From Afifellaceae bacterium (GTDB taxonomy: Bacteria; Pseudomonadota; Alphaproteobacteria; Rhizobiales; Afifellaceae): a stretch of 64,000 nt of DNA. How positions within the stretch are numbered: position 1 is the stretch's first letter; each line of letters begins with the position of its first letter. A model generated the notes under the pieces. It was not told the origin of the DNA and did no database searches. It saw only the letters and a list, made by a program, of their open reading frames with translations. Made by a program: the position numbers and the translations under genes. This document shows, piece after piece, positions 48,970 to 57,092 of this stretch. Location: the NCBI GenBank assembly GCA_028281235.1, contig JANQKG010000061.1:52071-116070 (forward strand), in the 5' to 3' direction.

Positions 48970-49878
48970 TTGGGTCTTCCTGCGCGGCTGCGCTCCCTTC
49001 TCACACTTGGCCTGAGCGACCTGGTGTCGGACTCCAACGCGCGCATGGAGGCGATCGACGCACGCCTGGAGAAGATTGAGTCCGACATCGCCGGGCTGAA
49101 ATCGCTGGTCCGCACGCGCGACGACCGCGCGCAGAAGAAGCTGAGAGCCGGCTTCTCGTCGCTTCTCAACATGATCTCGATCCTGCCGCAGCTCGACATC
49201 GATGGCGTGCTGCCGCCCTTCCCGCATACGGGCTTCGAGATCACCGGCGAGGAGGCTGTTTTTCTGTTCCAGCTGATCCGTCGCCATCGCCCCAAAATCA
49301 TCATGGAGCTCGGCGGCGGCACGTCGACCGTGCTCTTCGCAGCAGCACTCCGCGCCAACGGAACCGGCCGCCTGATTTCCGTGGAGCACGACGAAGCGCA
49401 CGCCAAGCGCACTGCGCAGCTTCTGGAGCAGGCCGATCTGTCGCGATGGGTTGAGCCGGTGACGGCGCCGCTGACGGAACGCCGGGTCGGCGATCGCGTC
49501 TTCAGCTGGTATGCGCTCGATCCGTTTCTGCGTGACCTGAAGGACAAGATCGACCTGCTCTTCGTCGACGGCCCGCCGGGCAAGATGCAATTGCTCAGCC
49601 GCTACCCGGCGCTGCCCGTCATGGCCCCGCACCTGTCCTCCCGCGCCATTGTCTTTGTCGACGATGGCGGGCGCGAGGATGAGATGCAGATGATCGAATT
49701 GTGGCGCGAGCTGGAAGACGTCTCGTTTGAAGCGGAGCCGCTCGACTTCCTTCCGCACGCCCCCGTGTTGCTCACAATGGCCGGGGCGGAAGCGCGGGTG
49801 CCGGAACTGCGTCTGGCCCATGAGGAGCGAGACGAAAGGGCAGATCCGGTCGTTGCGTCCGCCTCCCGCAACATCTGA
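48970..49878 (+). CDS. Class I SAM-dependent methyltransferase (Methyltransf_24-like)
   Basis: A 302-residue protein with a coiled-coil-prone N-terminus (NARMEAIDARLEKIESDIAGLKSLV) and a Rossmann-type methyltransferase domain. The SAM-binding loop is IIMELGGGTSTVLFAAALR, followed by LISVEHDEAHAKRTAQLLE and LLFVDGPPGKMQLLSRYPAL. The substrate is unknown; relatives are often found with polysaccharide or rhamnosyl-modification genes, but no such neighbours are here. The start is TTG at 48970 after AGGA. An ATG at 49045 is an alternative. The 292 bp upstream contain nothing I could assign. Confidence 0.82.
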   Translation: MGLPARLRSLLTLGLSDLVSDSNARMEAIDARLEKIESDIAGLKSLVRTRDDRAQKKLRAGFSSLLNMISILPQLDIDGVLPPFPHTGFEITGEEAVFLFQLIRRHRPKIIMELGGGTSTVLFAAALRANGTGRLISVEHDEAHAKRTAQLLEQADLSRWVEPVTAPLTERRVGDRVFSWYALDPFLRDLKDKIDLLFVDGPPGKMQLLSRYPALPVMAPHLSSRAIVFVDDGGREDEMQMIELWRELEDVSFEAEPLDFLPHAPVLLTMAGAEARVPELRLAHEERDERADPVVASASRNI

Positions 49879-49908
49879 ACATCCGATCGCCGAGGCTGCG
49901 CGAGCGCA

Positions 49909-50547
49909 TCAGCCTGCCGCTGGCACGTCTTCTTCCTTAAGCCGCGCCTTGCCCGATGCGCGACCCTTGTAAGGATCCTTGGCAGCACGGCTTTCTGAAA
50001 GGCTCGGCCGCCGGTCGTGTGTCAGTGCCTCGACAGCGTCCGCCACATGCACGGCAGCAATGGCCGGATCGCCGCGCGCCATGCGGAGGCGATGCGCCTC
50101 CATCAGCACATCGGCATGCGTCGCGCCGGCCGGCGGCTCGAAGCGATAGCAGGCAAGCTCGATCAAAAGCCCAAGCGGATCGCGGAAATAGATGGAATCC
50201 ATGAAGCCGCGATCCTTCACGCCGGTATGGGCGATGCGCCGTTCGTCGAGCCGTTCGGCCGCCTGCATGAAGGTCGCGCGCGAGACGTTGATCGCCACAT
50301 GATGCACGGCGCCGGGTTCGCGCGCCGTTGCTGTCGGGTCGGGCGCGCGCGCTTCATCGGTGAAGATCGTGATCAGCCGCCCGTCGCCGGGATCGAAATA
50401 GAGGTGGCTTTCGCTTGGCGCATCGAGATTGGGCTGCTCGAAGACGAAGGGCATGCCGAGCACGCCTTCCCAGAAATCGATCGATGTCTGCCGGTCTGCG
50501 CCCACGAGCGTGATGTGGTGGACGCCCTGCGCTTGAAGCTTCTGCAT
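49909..50547 (-). CDS. VOC-superfamily protein (glyoxalase/extradiol dioxygenase-like)
   Basis: A 212-residue protein with two betaalphabetabetabeta modules. The first begins VHHITLVGADRQTSIDFWEGVLGMPFVFEQPN, the second begins VHHVAINVSRATFMQAAERLDERRIAHTG and ends FRDPLGLLIELACY. His in VHHITL, His in VHHVAI and Glu in LIELACY are candidate metal ligands, consistent with a metal-dependent isomerase or ring-cleaving dioxygenase. The C-terminal tail (from about 160) is charged and probably disordered. The ATG at 50547 follows GGGAGG. The substrate cannot be inferred from the neighbours. Confidence 0.85.
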   Translation of the reverse strand: MQKLQAQGVHHITLVGADRQTSIDFWEGVLGMPFVFEQPNLDAPSESHLYFDPGDGRLITIFTDEARAPDPTATAREPGAVHHVAINVSRATFMQAAERLDERRIAHTGVKDRGFMDSIYFRDPLGLLIELACYRFEPPAGATHADVLMEAHRLRMARGDPAIAAVHVADAVEALTHDRRPSLSESRAAKDPYKGRASGKARLKEEDVPAAG

Positions 50548-50640
50548 GGATGAGCCTCCCGCCGGCGGCCGCGCCGGCCGGCAATTTCCGTGGTTCTCAG
50601 TCTAGCCGAGGAAGGCTCAGCTCCGACAGGTCGGCCTCGT

Positions 50641-53600
50641 TCAAAGCAGCGTCAGCTGCGCCGTCTGCGGTCGCGGCCGCGGCAAGTCCCTCTCGCGATG
50701 AGACACGAGTGCCGCTTCAATGTCGGCGAGGAAGGGCGAGGCGTCGCGCGCACGCTTCTGGCCGCGCCAGAAGCGTTCCTTGGCGCGGGTCAGCACCAAA
50801 AAATCCTTGGCGCGCGTCATCGCGACATAAAAAAGCCGCCGCTCCTCCGCCTCCTTTGCCGGGTCGCGCGCGCCGAAACGGAGCGGCGTCAGCCCGTCCT
50901 CCAGCCCGGCGACGAAAACGACCGGAAACTCCAGCCCCTTCGCCGCATGCATGGTGAGAAGCGCGATCCGGTCCGCGCGCGGATCAAAAAAATCCTGCTC
51001 GCTGGAAAGCGCCACCGCTTCCTGGAACCGCGCACGATCGCCATCGCAGCGCTTCGCCAATTGCGTCAGCCGATTGAGCGCGCTGGAAAGCGCTGCAGCC
51101 CCCTTGCCTCCGCCGCCCGAAGCTGCACGTTCCGCTGCATCGCTTAAGGCCTCGGCAAGCGGCGTGTCGGGCGGGCCTTCTGCGAGCTCCGCGAGCAGCG
51201 CCGCCACCGCGGGGCTCTCCGCCAGCGGTGCATGCGCGCTGGTCTTGAAGGGCATCCCGGCGCGGCGAAGCGCGTCGGCGAACGCTCCCGACTGCGCCTC
51301 GGTCCTGTAGAGCACAGCGATATCGGCAAAGCTCAGCGCCTGCTCGCCGACGCCGCCGCTGCGGCCTGAGTCGATAGAGAAGAAGGAATGGCCGCCGATC
51401 AGCCGCTCAATCTCGGCGACCACGAACTCCGCCTCCGCGGCTTCGCTCGGCGCGGCGTGGATGGCGATCTTGTCGTGCATCTCGCGCACGATCTCCGCAA
51501 TCAACGGATCGCCGCGCGTCGGCGCGATAATCTGCGACGCCGCCGACACGATCGTGCCGCTGGAGCGGTAATTGCGCTTCAGCGGCACGGTGACGGTGCT
51601 TGGATAATCGTGCGTGAAGCGCTCAAAGAGCGACGAATCCGCCCCGCGGAATCCATAGATCGCCTGGTCGGGATCGCCGATCACGCAAAGATTGGCAGCA
51701 TTCGGCGCAAGCAGACGGATCAGGCGATATTGCGCGTCGTCCACATCCTGAAACTCATCGACCGAGATGAACTGGAAACGATCCCGCAGGCCTTGAGCCA
51801 ACGCGGCGTCACGCGTCAGCGCGTCGACGGCAAGCCCGATCAGATCATCGAAATCAATCCAGTTGCGGGCCGCAAGCAGCGTTGCATAGGCGGCGAGCGC
51901 CTGTGCCAATGTCTCATCGATCGTTTCCGGCCCTGCCCGCTTCAGCTTCGAGATGCTGCGAAGCAGCGTCTTGGCCTTGCGCTCCGAGCACTCCATCGCC
52001 GCCGCAAACGCCGCCACGCGCTCCGCCTCGTCGGCGATGCGGAAGCCGGGTTCAAGCCCGGCCGCTCGCGGGTTGGCGGAGAGGATCGAAAGGCCCAGCG
52101 AGTGGAAGGTATGGACCGCAACGTCAGCGGCACCGCTTGGCAGGAGTTCTCGCAGCCGCACCCGCATCTCCTCGGCCGCGCGGCGCGTGAAGGTGATGGC
52201 GAGACAGTGCTCAGACGCCACGCCGTGATCGGCGATGAGATGCGCGATGCGATGCGTGAGCATCCGCGTCTTGCCGGAGCCGGGACCGGCCACAACCAGC
52301 AACGGGCCCTCAACATGTGAGGTAGCCGCCCGCTGATCAGCATCGAGCGCGGCGAGGATGGACGCCGTCTGGCACGGCGTCGTTCCTCTCCCCTCCGGGG
52401 AGAGGTCGACGCCCGCTGCCAAGCGGGCGTCGGGTGAGGGGGCGACGGCGGAGAGGTTCCCCCTCACCCGGCCATCGCTTCGCTCGGCCGACCTCTCCCC
52501 GGTGGGGAGAGGTGGGGACTCGGCATTCGGCGCAGCGTCATGCCCCATCGCAGCGTCGAGCTTTGGTGCTGAGTCGGCTTTCCGCTTCCGCCGCGCGACC
52601 GGCGCGTCGAAGAGAAGATCGCCGCCGCGCAGCGTGGCGAGCTCGCCATCCTCAAACAGCCGGATCACGCCATATTCGCCATCATAGCCGGCGTCGCGGG
52701 TGACGTTGCCGGCGCGGAGCCGAGCGACGGCCTCCCCCAGAAGCGGTGACGCGGCCCGCGACACGTCCTCCGCCGGCAGGTCTTCCAGGATCGAAAGCTC
52801 CGGCCCGAGCTTGGCGAGCGCTTGATCGAAACTGTGGGCGACGCGTTTGGAGCCGGCACCGACCTGCAGGATTTCGCTCAGAATCTCCGGCAGCGGCACG
52901 AGGCTCTTCACCGCACCGGCGGTCGGCGGCGCGACCGCCTCCACTTCGCTCCGATCGGCGAGCGTCTCGATGCGGTGCAGAACGCCTACCGTCAGCCGCC
53001 CGCCGCAGGCCGGACAGCGCCCCTCCAGCGCCAGCGTCTCCTTCGGCGAAAGCCGCACGCCGCATTTGCGGTGGCCGTCGGCGTGATACTTTCCCTCCTC
53101 GGGGAAGAACTCCACTGTGCCGCCATAGCCCTCGCCGGTTTCCAGCGCGCGGCGGATGGAAAAATAGTCCGGCTCGCAGTTGAAGAACGTCGCCTCGCGC
53201 GCCAGCTTGCCGGGCGAATGCGCATCGGAATTGGAGGTGAGACGATAGCGGTCCAGGCCGGAGATGCGCCAGTTCATCGCCGGGTCGGAGGAGAGCCCGG
53301 TCTCCACGGCGAAAATCTTGTCCGCCAGATCGCCGTAGCATGCCTCGATGGAATCGAAGCCTGATTGCGAGCCGAGTGCGGCGAACCACGGCGTCCAGAT
53401 ATGCGCCGGCACCAGATAGGAATGCGGCCCGCTTTCCAGCGCGATCTCCAGAAGATCGCGTGAATCGAGCCCGAGGATCGGGCGGCCATCTGAGGCGATA
53501 TTGCCGATCGAGCCAAGCCGCGCCGCCAGGCGATCGACGGAATCGAAATCCGGCGCGTAGATCAGATGATGGACCTTTCGGGTCTTCTCGCCCTTCTTGT

Positions 53601-53904
53601 AGATCGTGGAGATTTCCGTTGAGAGCATGAAGCGCGCCGGCACGCCGGGGCCGGTGCGGCATGATGGCGGCAGCTTGGCGAGAACGTCCGCTTCGATCTC
53701 CGGCTTCAGGCGAAAGAGGCCGGGCTCGGCGGGAACCAGCTTCTCCTTCAGCTCGGCGAGCCATTGCGGATGCACGCAATCGCCCGTGGCGACAATTGCG
53801 ACGCCTTTGCGTGCCGCCCACCACGCCAGATGCTCCAAATCGAGATCGCGGCTCGTGGCGCGCGAATATTTCGAGTGGATGTGGAGATCGGCATGAAAGC
53901 GCAT
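50641..53904 (-). CDS. Endonuclease Q-like PHP nuclease fused to a UvrD/Rep-type helicase
   Basis: A 1087-residue two-part DNA repair protein. Residues 1-420 match endonuclease Q: PHP metal motifs MRFHADLHIHSKYS, VATGDCVHPQWL, LVPAHIWTPWFA and LTSNSDAHSPG, plus a zinc-finger-like HRKCGVRLSPKETLALEGRCPACGGRLTVGVLHRIE. EndoQ nicks 5' to deaminated bases. Residues 515-1087 form an SF1A helicase: GPGSGKT near 540, ISVDEFQDVDDAQY, VIGDPDQAIYGFRGAD, LLTMHAAKGLEFPVVF, FYVAMTRAKDFLVL. The linker (about 463-507) is encoded by a mosaic repeat also found at 20633. The ATG at 53904 follows GGAG. Coupled nicking and unwinding is inference. Confidence 0.92.
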   Translation of the reverse strand: MRFHADLHIHSKYSRATSRDLDLEHLAWWAARKGVAIVATGDCVHPQWLAELKEKLVPAEPGLFRLKPEIEADVLAKLPPSCRTGPGVPARFMLSTEISTIYKKGEKTRKVHHLIYAPDFDSVDRLAARLGSIGNIASDGRPILGLDSRDLLEIALESGPHSYLVPAHIWTPWFAALGSQSGFDSIEACYGDLADKIFAVETGLSSDPAMNWRISGLDRYRLTSNSDAHSPGKLAREATFFNCEPDYFSIRRALETGEGYGGTVEFFPEEGKYHADGHRKCGVRLSPKETLALEGRCPACGGRLTVGVLHRIETLADRSEVEAVAPPTAGAVKSLVPLPEILSEILQVGAGSKRVAHSFDQALAKLGPELSILEDLPAEDVSRAASPLLGEAVARLRAGNVTRDAGYDGEYGVIRLFEDGELATLRGGDLLFDAPVARRKRKADSAPKLDAAMGHDAAPNAESPPLPTGERSAERSDGRVRGNLSAVAPSPDARLAAGVDLSPEGRGTTPCQTASILAALDADQRAATSHVEGPLLVVAGPGSGKTRMLTHRIAHLIADHGVASEHCLAITFTRRAAEEMRVRLRELLPSGAADVAVHTFHSLGLSILSANPRAAGLEPGFRIADEAERVAAFAAAMECSERKAKTLLRSISKLKRAGPETIDETLAQALAAYATLLAARNWIDFDDLIGLAVDALTRDAALAQGLRDRFQFISVDEFQDVDDAQYRLIRLLAPNAANLCVIGDPDQAIYGFRGADSSLFERFTHDYPSTVTVPLKRNYRSSGTIVSAASQIIAPTRGDPLIAEIVREMHDKIAIHAAPSEAAEAEFVVAEIERLIGGHSFFSIDSGRSGGVGEQALSFADIAVLYRTEAQSGAFADALRRAGMPFKTSAHAPLAESPAVAALLAELAEGPPDTPLAEALSDAAERAASGGGGKGAAALSSALNRLTQLAKRCDGDRARFQEAVALSSEQDFFDPRADRIALLTMHAAKGLEFPVVFVAGLEDGLTPLRFGARDPAKEAEERRLFYVAMTRAKDFLVLTRAKERFWRGQKRARDASPFLADIEAALVSHRERDLPRPRPQTAQLTLL
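52384..52517. repeat. Mosaic palindromic repeat, copy B, inside the EndoQ-UvrD coding sequence
   Basis: It matches copy A (20633-20766) end to end in the same window orientation: CCCCTCCGGGGAGAGGTCGACGC, an internal GTCGGGTGAGGGGG, CCCCTCACCCGG, TCGCTTCGCTC and a terminal GGGGAGAGG. Here it lies within an open frame on the minus strand and would be translated as a Pro/Arg/Glu/Gly-rich peptide including PPLPTGERS and SPDARLAAGVDLSPEGRG. The frame is kept on both sides. Confidence 0.85.
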
Positions 53905-54066
53905 GCGGAACCGCTCCTGACCGGATTATCGGAACGAAGCTACGCGATTCGGCGTCGGCCTGTTCAGAGCATATGGAGGAACGGGTTGTGGAAAGTGGTC
54001 ACTATCAGGCCAGCATAGAAGCCAGCGCTTCATTGTGACGTCAGTTGCAGATGGTCGATACATCTT

Positions 54067-54083
54067 GTTCCCAAATTGGGAAC
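54067..54083. promoter_or_regulatory. Perfect palindrome upstream of higB, candidate operator
   Basis: GTTCCCAA and TTGGGAAC form an exact dyad around a central A, 15 bp before the higB ATG. Operators of this TTCCC...GGGAA kind occur before HigBA/RelBE-type operons and are bound by the HTH antitoxin. No clear ribosome binding site follows, so the transcript may be nearly leaderless. Confidence 0.7.
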
Positions 54084-54098
54084 ACGCTAAGTTAAAAG

Positions 54099-54419
54099 AT
54101 GCGCATCATCGCTCGCCGCACGTTGCGGGAGTTCTTAGAGGCGCGTGCGGCCAGCAAGGATCAGCGCGCGCTGAAGGCGGCACTGGACGCATGGTTCGAT
54201 GAGGTGCGCAAGGCGAAATGGCGCAACTCGACGGAAGTGAAGAGACATTATGCAACGGCCAGCATAGTTGCCGCCGACCGCGTCGTATTCAACATCAAAG
54301 GCAACGACTATCGGCTGGTAGTCGCTGTCGACTACGAGAAGAGCATTGTGTGGATCAAATGGATCGGCACTCACAAGGACTATGATGAGATCGATGTGAG
54401 GACGGTACAGCATGAGTGA
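54099..54419 (+). CDS. higB: HigB-type toxin (mRNA interferase)
   Basis: A 106-residue RelE-superfamily toxin of the HigB (PF09907) family, expected to cleave mRNA on the ribosome. It begins MRIIARRTLREFLEAR and contains DAWFDEVRKAKWRNSTEVKRHYATASIVAADRVVFNIKGNDYRLVVAVDYEKSIVWIKWIGTHKDYDEID, the full family core with the terminal HKDYDEID. The toxin gene comes first, as is typical for higBA. Its end overlaps the antitoxin start by 8 bp. Base composition is less GC-rich than in its neighbours, consistent with acquisition by transfer. Confidence 0.93.
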   Translation: MRIIARRTLREFLEARAASKDQRALKAALDAWFDEVRKAKWRNSTEVKRHYATASIVAADRVVFNIKGNDYRLVVAVDYEKSIVWIKWIGTHKDYDEIDVRTVQHE

Positions 54420-54780
54420 CTTGAAGCCCATACGCTCAGAGGCCGATTACGACGCGGCACTGGTGGAGGTGGAGCGACTATGGGGCGCAAAGGCCGGCAC
54501 AAGAGCGGGCGACCGGCTAGATGTGCTTGCGACCCTTATCGACGCCTATGAGGAGGAGCACGTCCCGATGGACCCGCCCGACCCCATCGAAGCCATCAAA
54601 TTTCGCATGGAGCAGCAGGGCCTGACGCGGCGGGACCTTGAGGGGATCATCGGCACGCGCACGCGGGTCGCTGAGGTTCTGAACCGCAAGCGCGGGCTCT
54701 CAATCAGCATGATCCGGCGCCTGCACGAGCAACTCGGCATCTCGGCGGAGGTGCTGATCCGCCCAAGCAGGGCCGCTTGA
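54412..54780 (+). CDS. higA: HigA-type antitoxin (HTH, XRE-like)
   Basis: A 122-residue antitoxin with an N-terminal helical toxin-binding segment (LKPIRSEADYDAALVEVERLWG, then DRLDVLATLIDAYEEEHVP). A C-terminal XRE-like HTH follows (AIKFRMEQQGLTRRDLEGIIGTRTRVAEVLNRKRGLSISMIRRLHEQLGI). It should neutralise HigB and repress the operon by binding the dyad at 54067-54083. Its stop lies 52 bp from the convergent glpK stop. Confidence 0.93.
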   Translation: MSDLKPIRSEADYDAALVEVERLWGAKAGTRAGDRLDVLATLIDAYEEEHVPMDPPDPIEAIKFRMEQQGLTRRDLEGIIGTRTRVAEVLNRKRGLSISMIRRLHEQLGISAEVLIRPSRAA

Positions 54781-54832
54781 CCGACCAGCATCCCGCAGAG
54801 CGACTCACCCGCTTTGCGCTGCCGCAAATCGC

Positions 54833-56323
54833 CTACCCTTTCGTCAGCGTCCTTTGCACCGCGTCGCGCCAGCCGGTGAGCTTTGTCTCGCGCACGGCCG
54901 CGTCCATGGCCGGCTCGAAGCGACGATCGAGCTTCCACGTCTTGGCGAATTCGTCACGTCCCGGCCACACGCCAGCCTTCTGTCCGGCAAGCCAGGCCGC
55001 GCCCAGCGCCGTGGTCTCCAGGATTTCCGGCCGGTCCACCGGCGCGTTCAAAATGTCGGCGAGGCACTGCATGGTCCAGTCGCTCGCCACCATGCCGCCA
55101 TCGACCCTGAGAACAACATCACCGGCGCCCGGCCAATCGTCATGCATGGCGCCGAGAAGATCGGCAGTCTGGTAGCAGACCGATTCCAGCGTGGCGCGGG
55201 CAAGCTCCTTCGGTCCGGTGGCGCGCGTGAGGCCGAAGATCGCGCCGCGCGCATGCGCGTCCCAGTGCGGCGTGCCGAGCCCGACGAAAGCCGGCACGAG
55301 ATAGACAGCCTGCTCGTCATCCGCCGCCGCCGCCATCGGCCCAGATTGCGCCGCATCGTCAAGAATACCCAACCCGTCGCGCAGCCATTGCACGGCGGCC
55401 CCCGCGACGAAGATCGCGCCTTCCAGCGCATAGGTCGTCTCGCCGCCCAGCCGGTAGGCGATGGTGGTCAAGAGGCGGTTCTTCGACGCCACGGGATCAG
55501 GCCCGGTGTTGAGCAGCGCAAAACAGCCGGTACCATAAGTGGATTTCAGCATGCCTGCGGAGAAGCAGGCCTGCCCAAGCGTCGCCGCCTGCTGGTCGCC
55601 CGCCACGCCAAGGATCGGCAGCTCCGCGCCAAAGAGTTCGCGCTCCGCCGTACCGAATTCCGCGTCGCAATCCAACACCTTCGGCAGCATGGCCTCAGGA
55701 ATGCGCAGAAGGTCGAGAACATCGCGGTCCCAGGCGTTTTCGTGGATGTTATAGAGCAGCGTCCGCCCGGCATTGGTCGCATCGGTGACATGGCGCGCCC
55801 CGCCCGTCAGCTTCCAGATCAGCCACGTATCCACCGTGCCGAAGACAAGCTCGCCGGCTTCGGCGGCGGCGCGCGCGCCGTCCACATTGTCGAGGATCCA
55901 CGCGACCTTGGTGGCGGAGAAATACGGATCGATGAGAAGGCCCGTAGCGGCAGTGAGCGCCGCTTCATGTCCGTCCGCTTTGAGGCTCGCGCAGAAATCC
56001 GCCGTGCGGCGGTCCTGCCACACAATAGCGCGATAGACCGGCTCGCCCGTCTTGCGGTTCCACACAAGCGTCGTCTCACGCTGATTGGTGATGCCGATCG
56101 CAGCGATATCGGATGCGCTCAGGCCGGCGCCGGCGATCGCCTCGCGCACGGTCTCCACCGTTGTGCGCCACAGATCCTCCGGCTCGTGCTCCACCCAGCC
56201 GGATTTTGGGAAGTGCTGGTCAAATTCCTTCTGCGCCAATCCGGCGATCTTCTGCTCAGCGTCAAAGACGATGGCGCGCGTGGATGTGGTCCCCTGATCG
56301 ATCGCAACGATATGGCCGCTCAT
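54833..56323 (-). CDS. glpK: Glycerol kinase (GlpK)
   Basis: Phosphorylates glycerol to glycerol 3-phosphate with ATP. The 496-residue FGGY kinase begins [21 protein letters not shown]. It has [48 protein letters not shown], and the C-terminal FGGY signature with [21 protein letters not shown]. The ATG at 56323 follows AAGGGGAGGG; an earlier in-frame start at 56341 would put that site inside the gene. No glpD, glpF or regulator adjoins it, so it appears to be a single-gene unit. Confidence 0.96.
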   Translation of the reverse strand: MSGHIVAIDQGTTSTRAIVFDAEQKIAGLAQKEFDQHFPKSGWVEHEPEDLWRTTVETVREAIAGAGLSASDIAAIGITNQRETTLVWNRKTGEPVYRAIVWQDRRTADFCASLKADGHEAALTAATGLLIDPYFSATKVAWILDNVDGARAAAEAGELVFGTVDTWLIWKLTGGARHVTDATNAGRTLLYNIHENAWDRDVLDLLRIPEAMLPKVLDCDAEFGTAERELFGAELPILGVAGDQQAATLGQACFSAGMLKSTYGTGCFALLNTGPDPVASKNRLLTTIAYRLGGETTYALEGAIFVAGAAVQWLRDGLGILDDAAQSGPMAAAADDEQAVYLVPAFVGLGTPHWDAHARGAIFGLTRATGPKELARATLESVCYQTADLLGAMHDDWPGAGDVVLRVDGGMVASDWTMQCLADILNAPVDRPEILETTALGAAWLAGQKAGVWPGRDEFAKTWKLDRRFEPAMDAAVRETKLTGWRDAVQRTLTKG

Positions 56324-56452
56324 GCCCTCCCCTTTCTTCATTCACGCCCGGCCGGTGTCGCAACTTGCCACGACACCCGGCTGCCTGGCGCTCATACGCC
56401 AAACTAGCCGAACCTGGCGGCCGGCGAAAACGCTCCATCGCTTGAAGATCGT

Positions 56453-56878
56453 TCAGCTTGAGAACGAGACGACCGCCAGACAGATGGCGATGAGCGCTGA
56501 GAGCCACACGATCGACACCCAGCCCTCAATCTTCTGCCGCCCTTCGCGCTGACCGGCCGGGACGCGCGCCGCCGTGACGCGCTGCATGATATGGGCCGCC
56601 GTCAAAATGCCGACGAACAGAAGCTTGGCATAGAACCAGGCGGCGACCTCACGGTCGGATTGCCCGAACTGGCTCCACAGCAATGTCAGCCCGGTGATCC
56701 ACACAAACACGATGATCATCGTCGTGAAGTCGCCGAGCGTGCGGCGTGCCAATGCCAGGGCACGACCGCCTTCGCCGTCATTGCCGGCGCTGGCGCGCAG
56801 CATGACGTAGTGCGACATGGCCATGCCGGTGGCCATAGCGATCGCGATGAGATGCGCCATGCGCAGAATTTCATGCAT
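56453..56878 (-). CDS. Four-helix membrane protein at the end of the ccoGHIS operon (HemJ/CopD-like)
   Basis: A 141-residue integral membrane protein with four predicted helices: MAHLIAIAMATGMAMSHYVML, TTMIIVFVWITGLTLLW, WFYAKLLFVGILTAAHIM and IVWLSALIAICLAVVSF. The first-helix histidine and WFYAKLLFV pattern recall HemJ and CopD proteins, but similarity is weak and I would not assign heme synthesis. The ATG at 56878 follows GGAG and overlaps the ccoS stop by 8 bp, so it is the last gene of the cbb3 assembly operon. A role in cbb3 maturation is inference from position. Confidence 0.7.
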   Translation of the reverse strand: MHEILRMAHLIAIAMATGMAMSHYVMLRASAGNDGEGGRALALARRTLGDFTTMIIVFVWITGLTLLWSQFGQSDREVAAWFYAKLLFVGILTAAHIMQRVTAARVPAGQREGRQKIEGWVSIVWLSALIAICLAVVSFSS

Positions 56879-57092
56879 GGCCGGCTCCATCCCTTTTGTC
56901 ATCGCGCTTGGCCGCGTCTTCGCTGCGCGGCTGAGATCCGTTGTCGTTGGCCGGATCGTCGTCGAGAAGAATCCGCGCGGCCGCCCCGTCCATGTCGTCG
57001 AACTGCCCGCTCTTCAGCGACCACAAAAACGCGGCAAGTCCGACCGCGCCGAGCAGAAGCGCCGCCGGGATCAGATAGATCAGCACGCTCAT
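56871..57092 (-). CDS. ccoS: cbb3 oxidase assembly protein CcoS (FixS)
   Basis: A small single-helix protein needed for cofactor insertion into cbb3 oxidase. The 73-residue sequence begins MSVLIYLIPAALLLGAVGLAAFLWSLKSGQFDDMDGAAARILLDDD, where the helix and the following SGQFDDMDGAAARIL are the CcoS signature. The tail after about residue 47 is polar and not conserved. The ATG at 57092 overlaps the ccoI stop (ATGA), and its own end overlaps the next membrane protein gene. Confidence 0.95.
   Translation of the reverse strand: MSVLIYLIPAALLLGAVGLAAFLWSLKSGQFDDMDGAAARILLDDDPANDNGSQPRSEDAAKRDDKRDGAGHA

Noticed and set aside
48664..49821. A 385-codon minus-strand frame covering the methyltransferase region
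   Set aside because: The plus-strand frame has a clear SAM-binding motif and conserved methyltransferase blocks, while the minus frame has none.
54854..56407. A 517-codon plus-strand frame opposite glpK
   Set aside because: It is antisense to a full-length glycerol kinase, with a composition typical of shadow frames and no recognisable motif.
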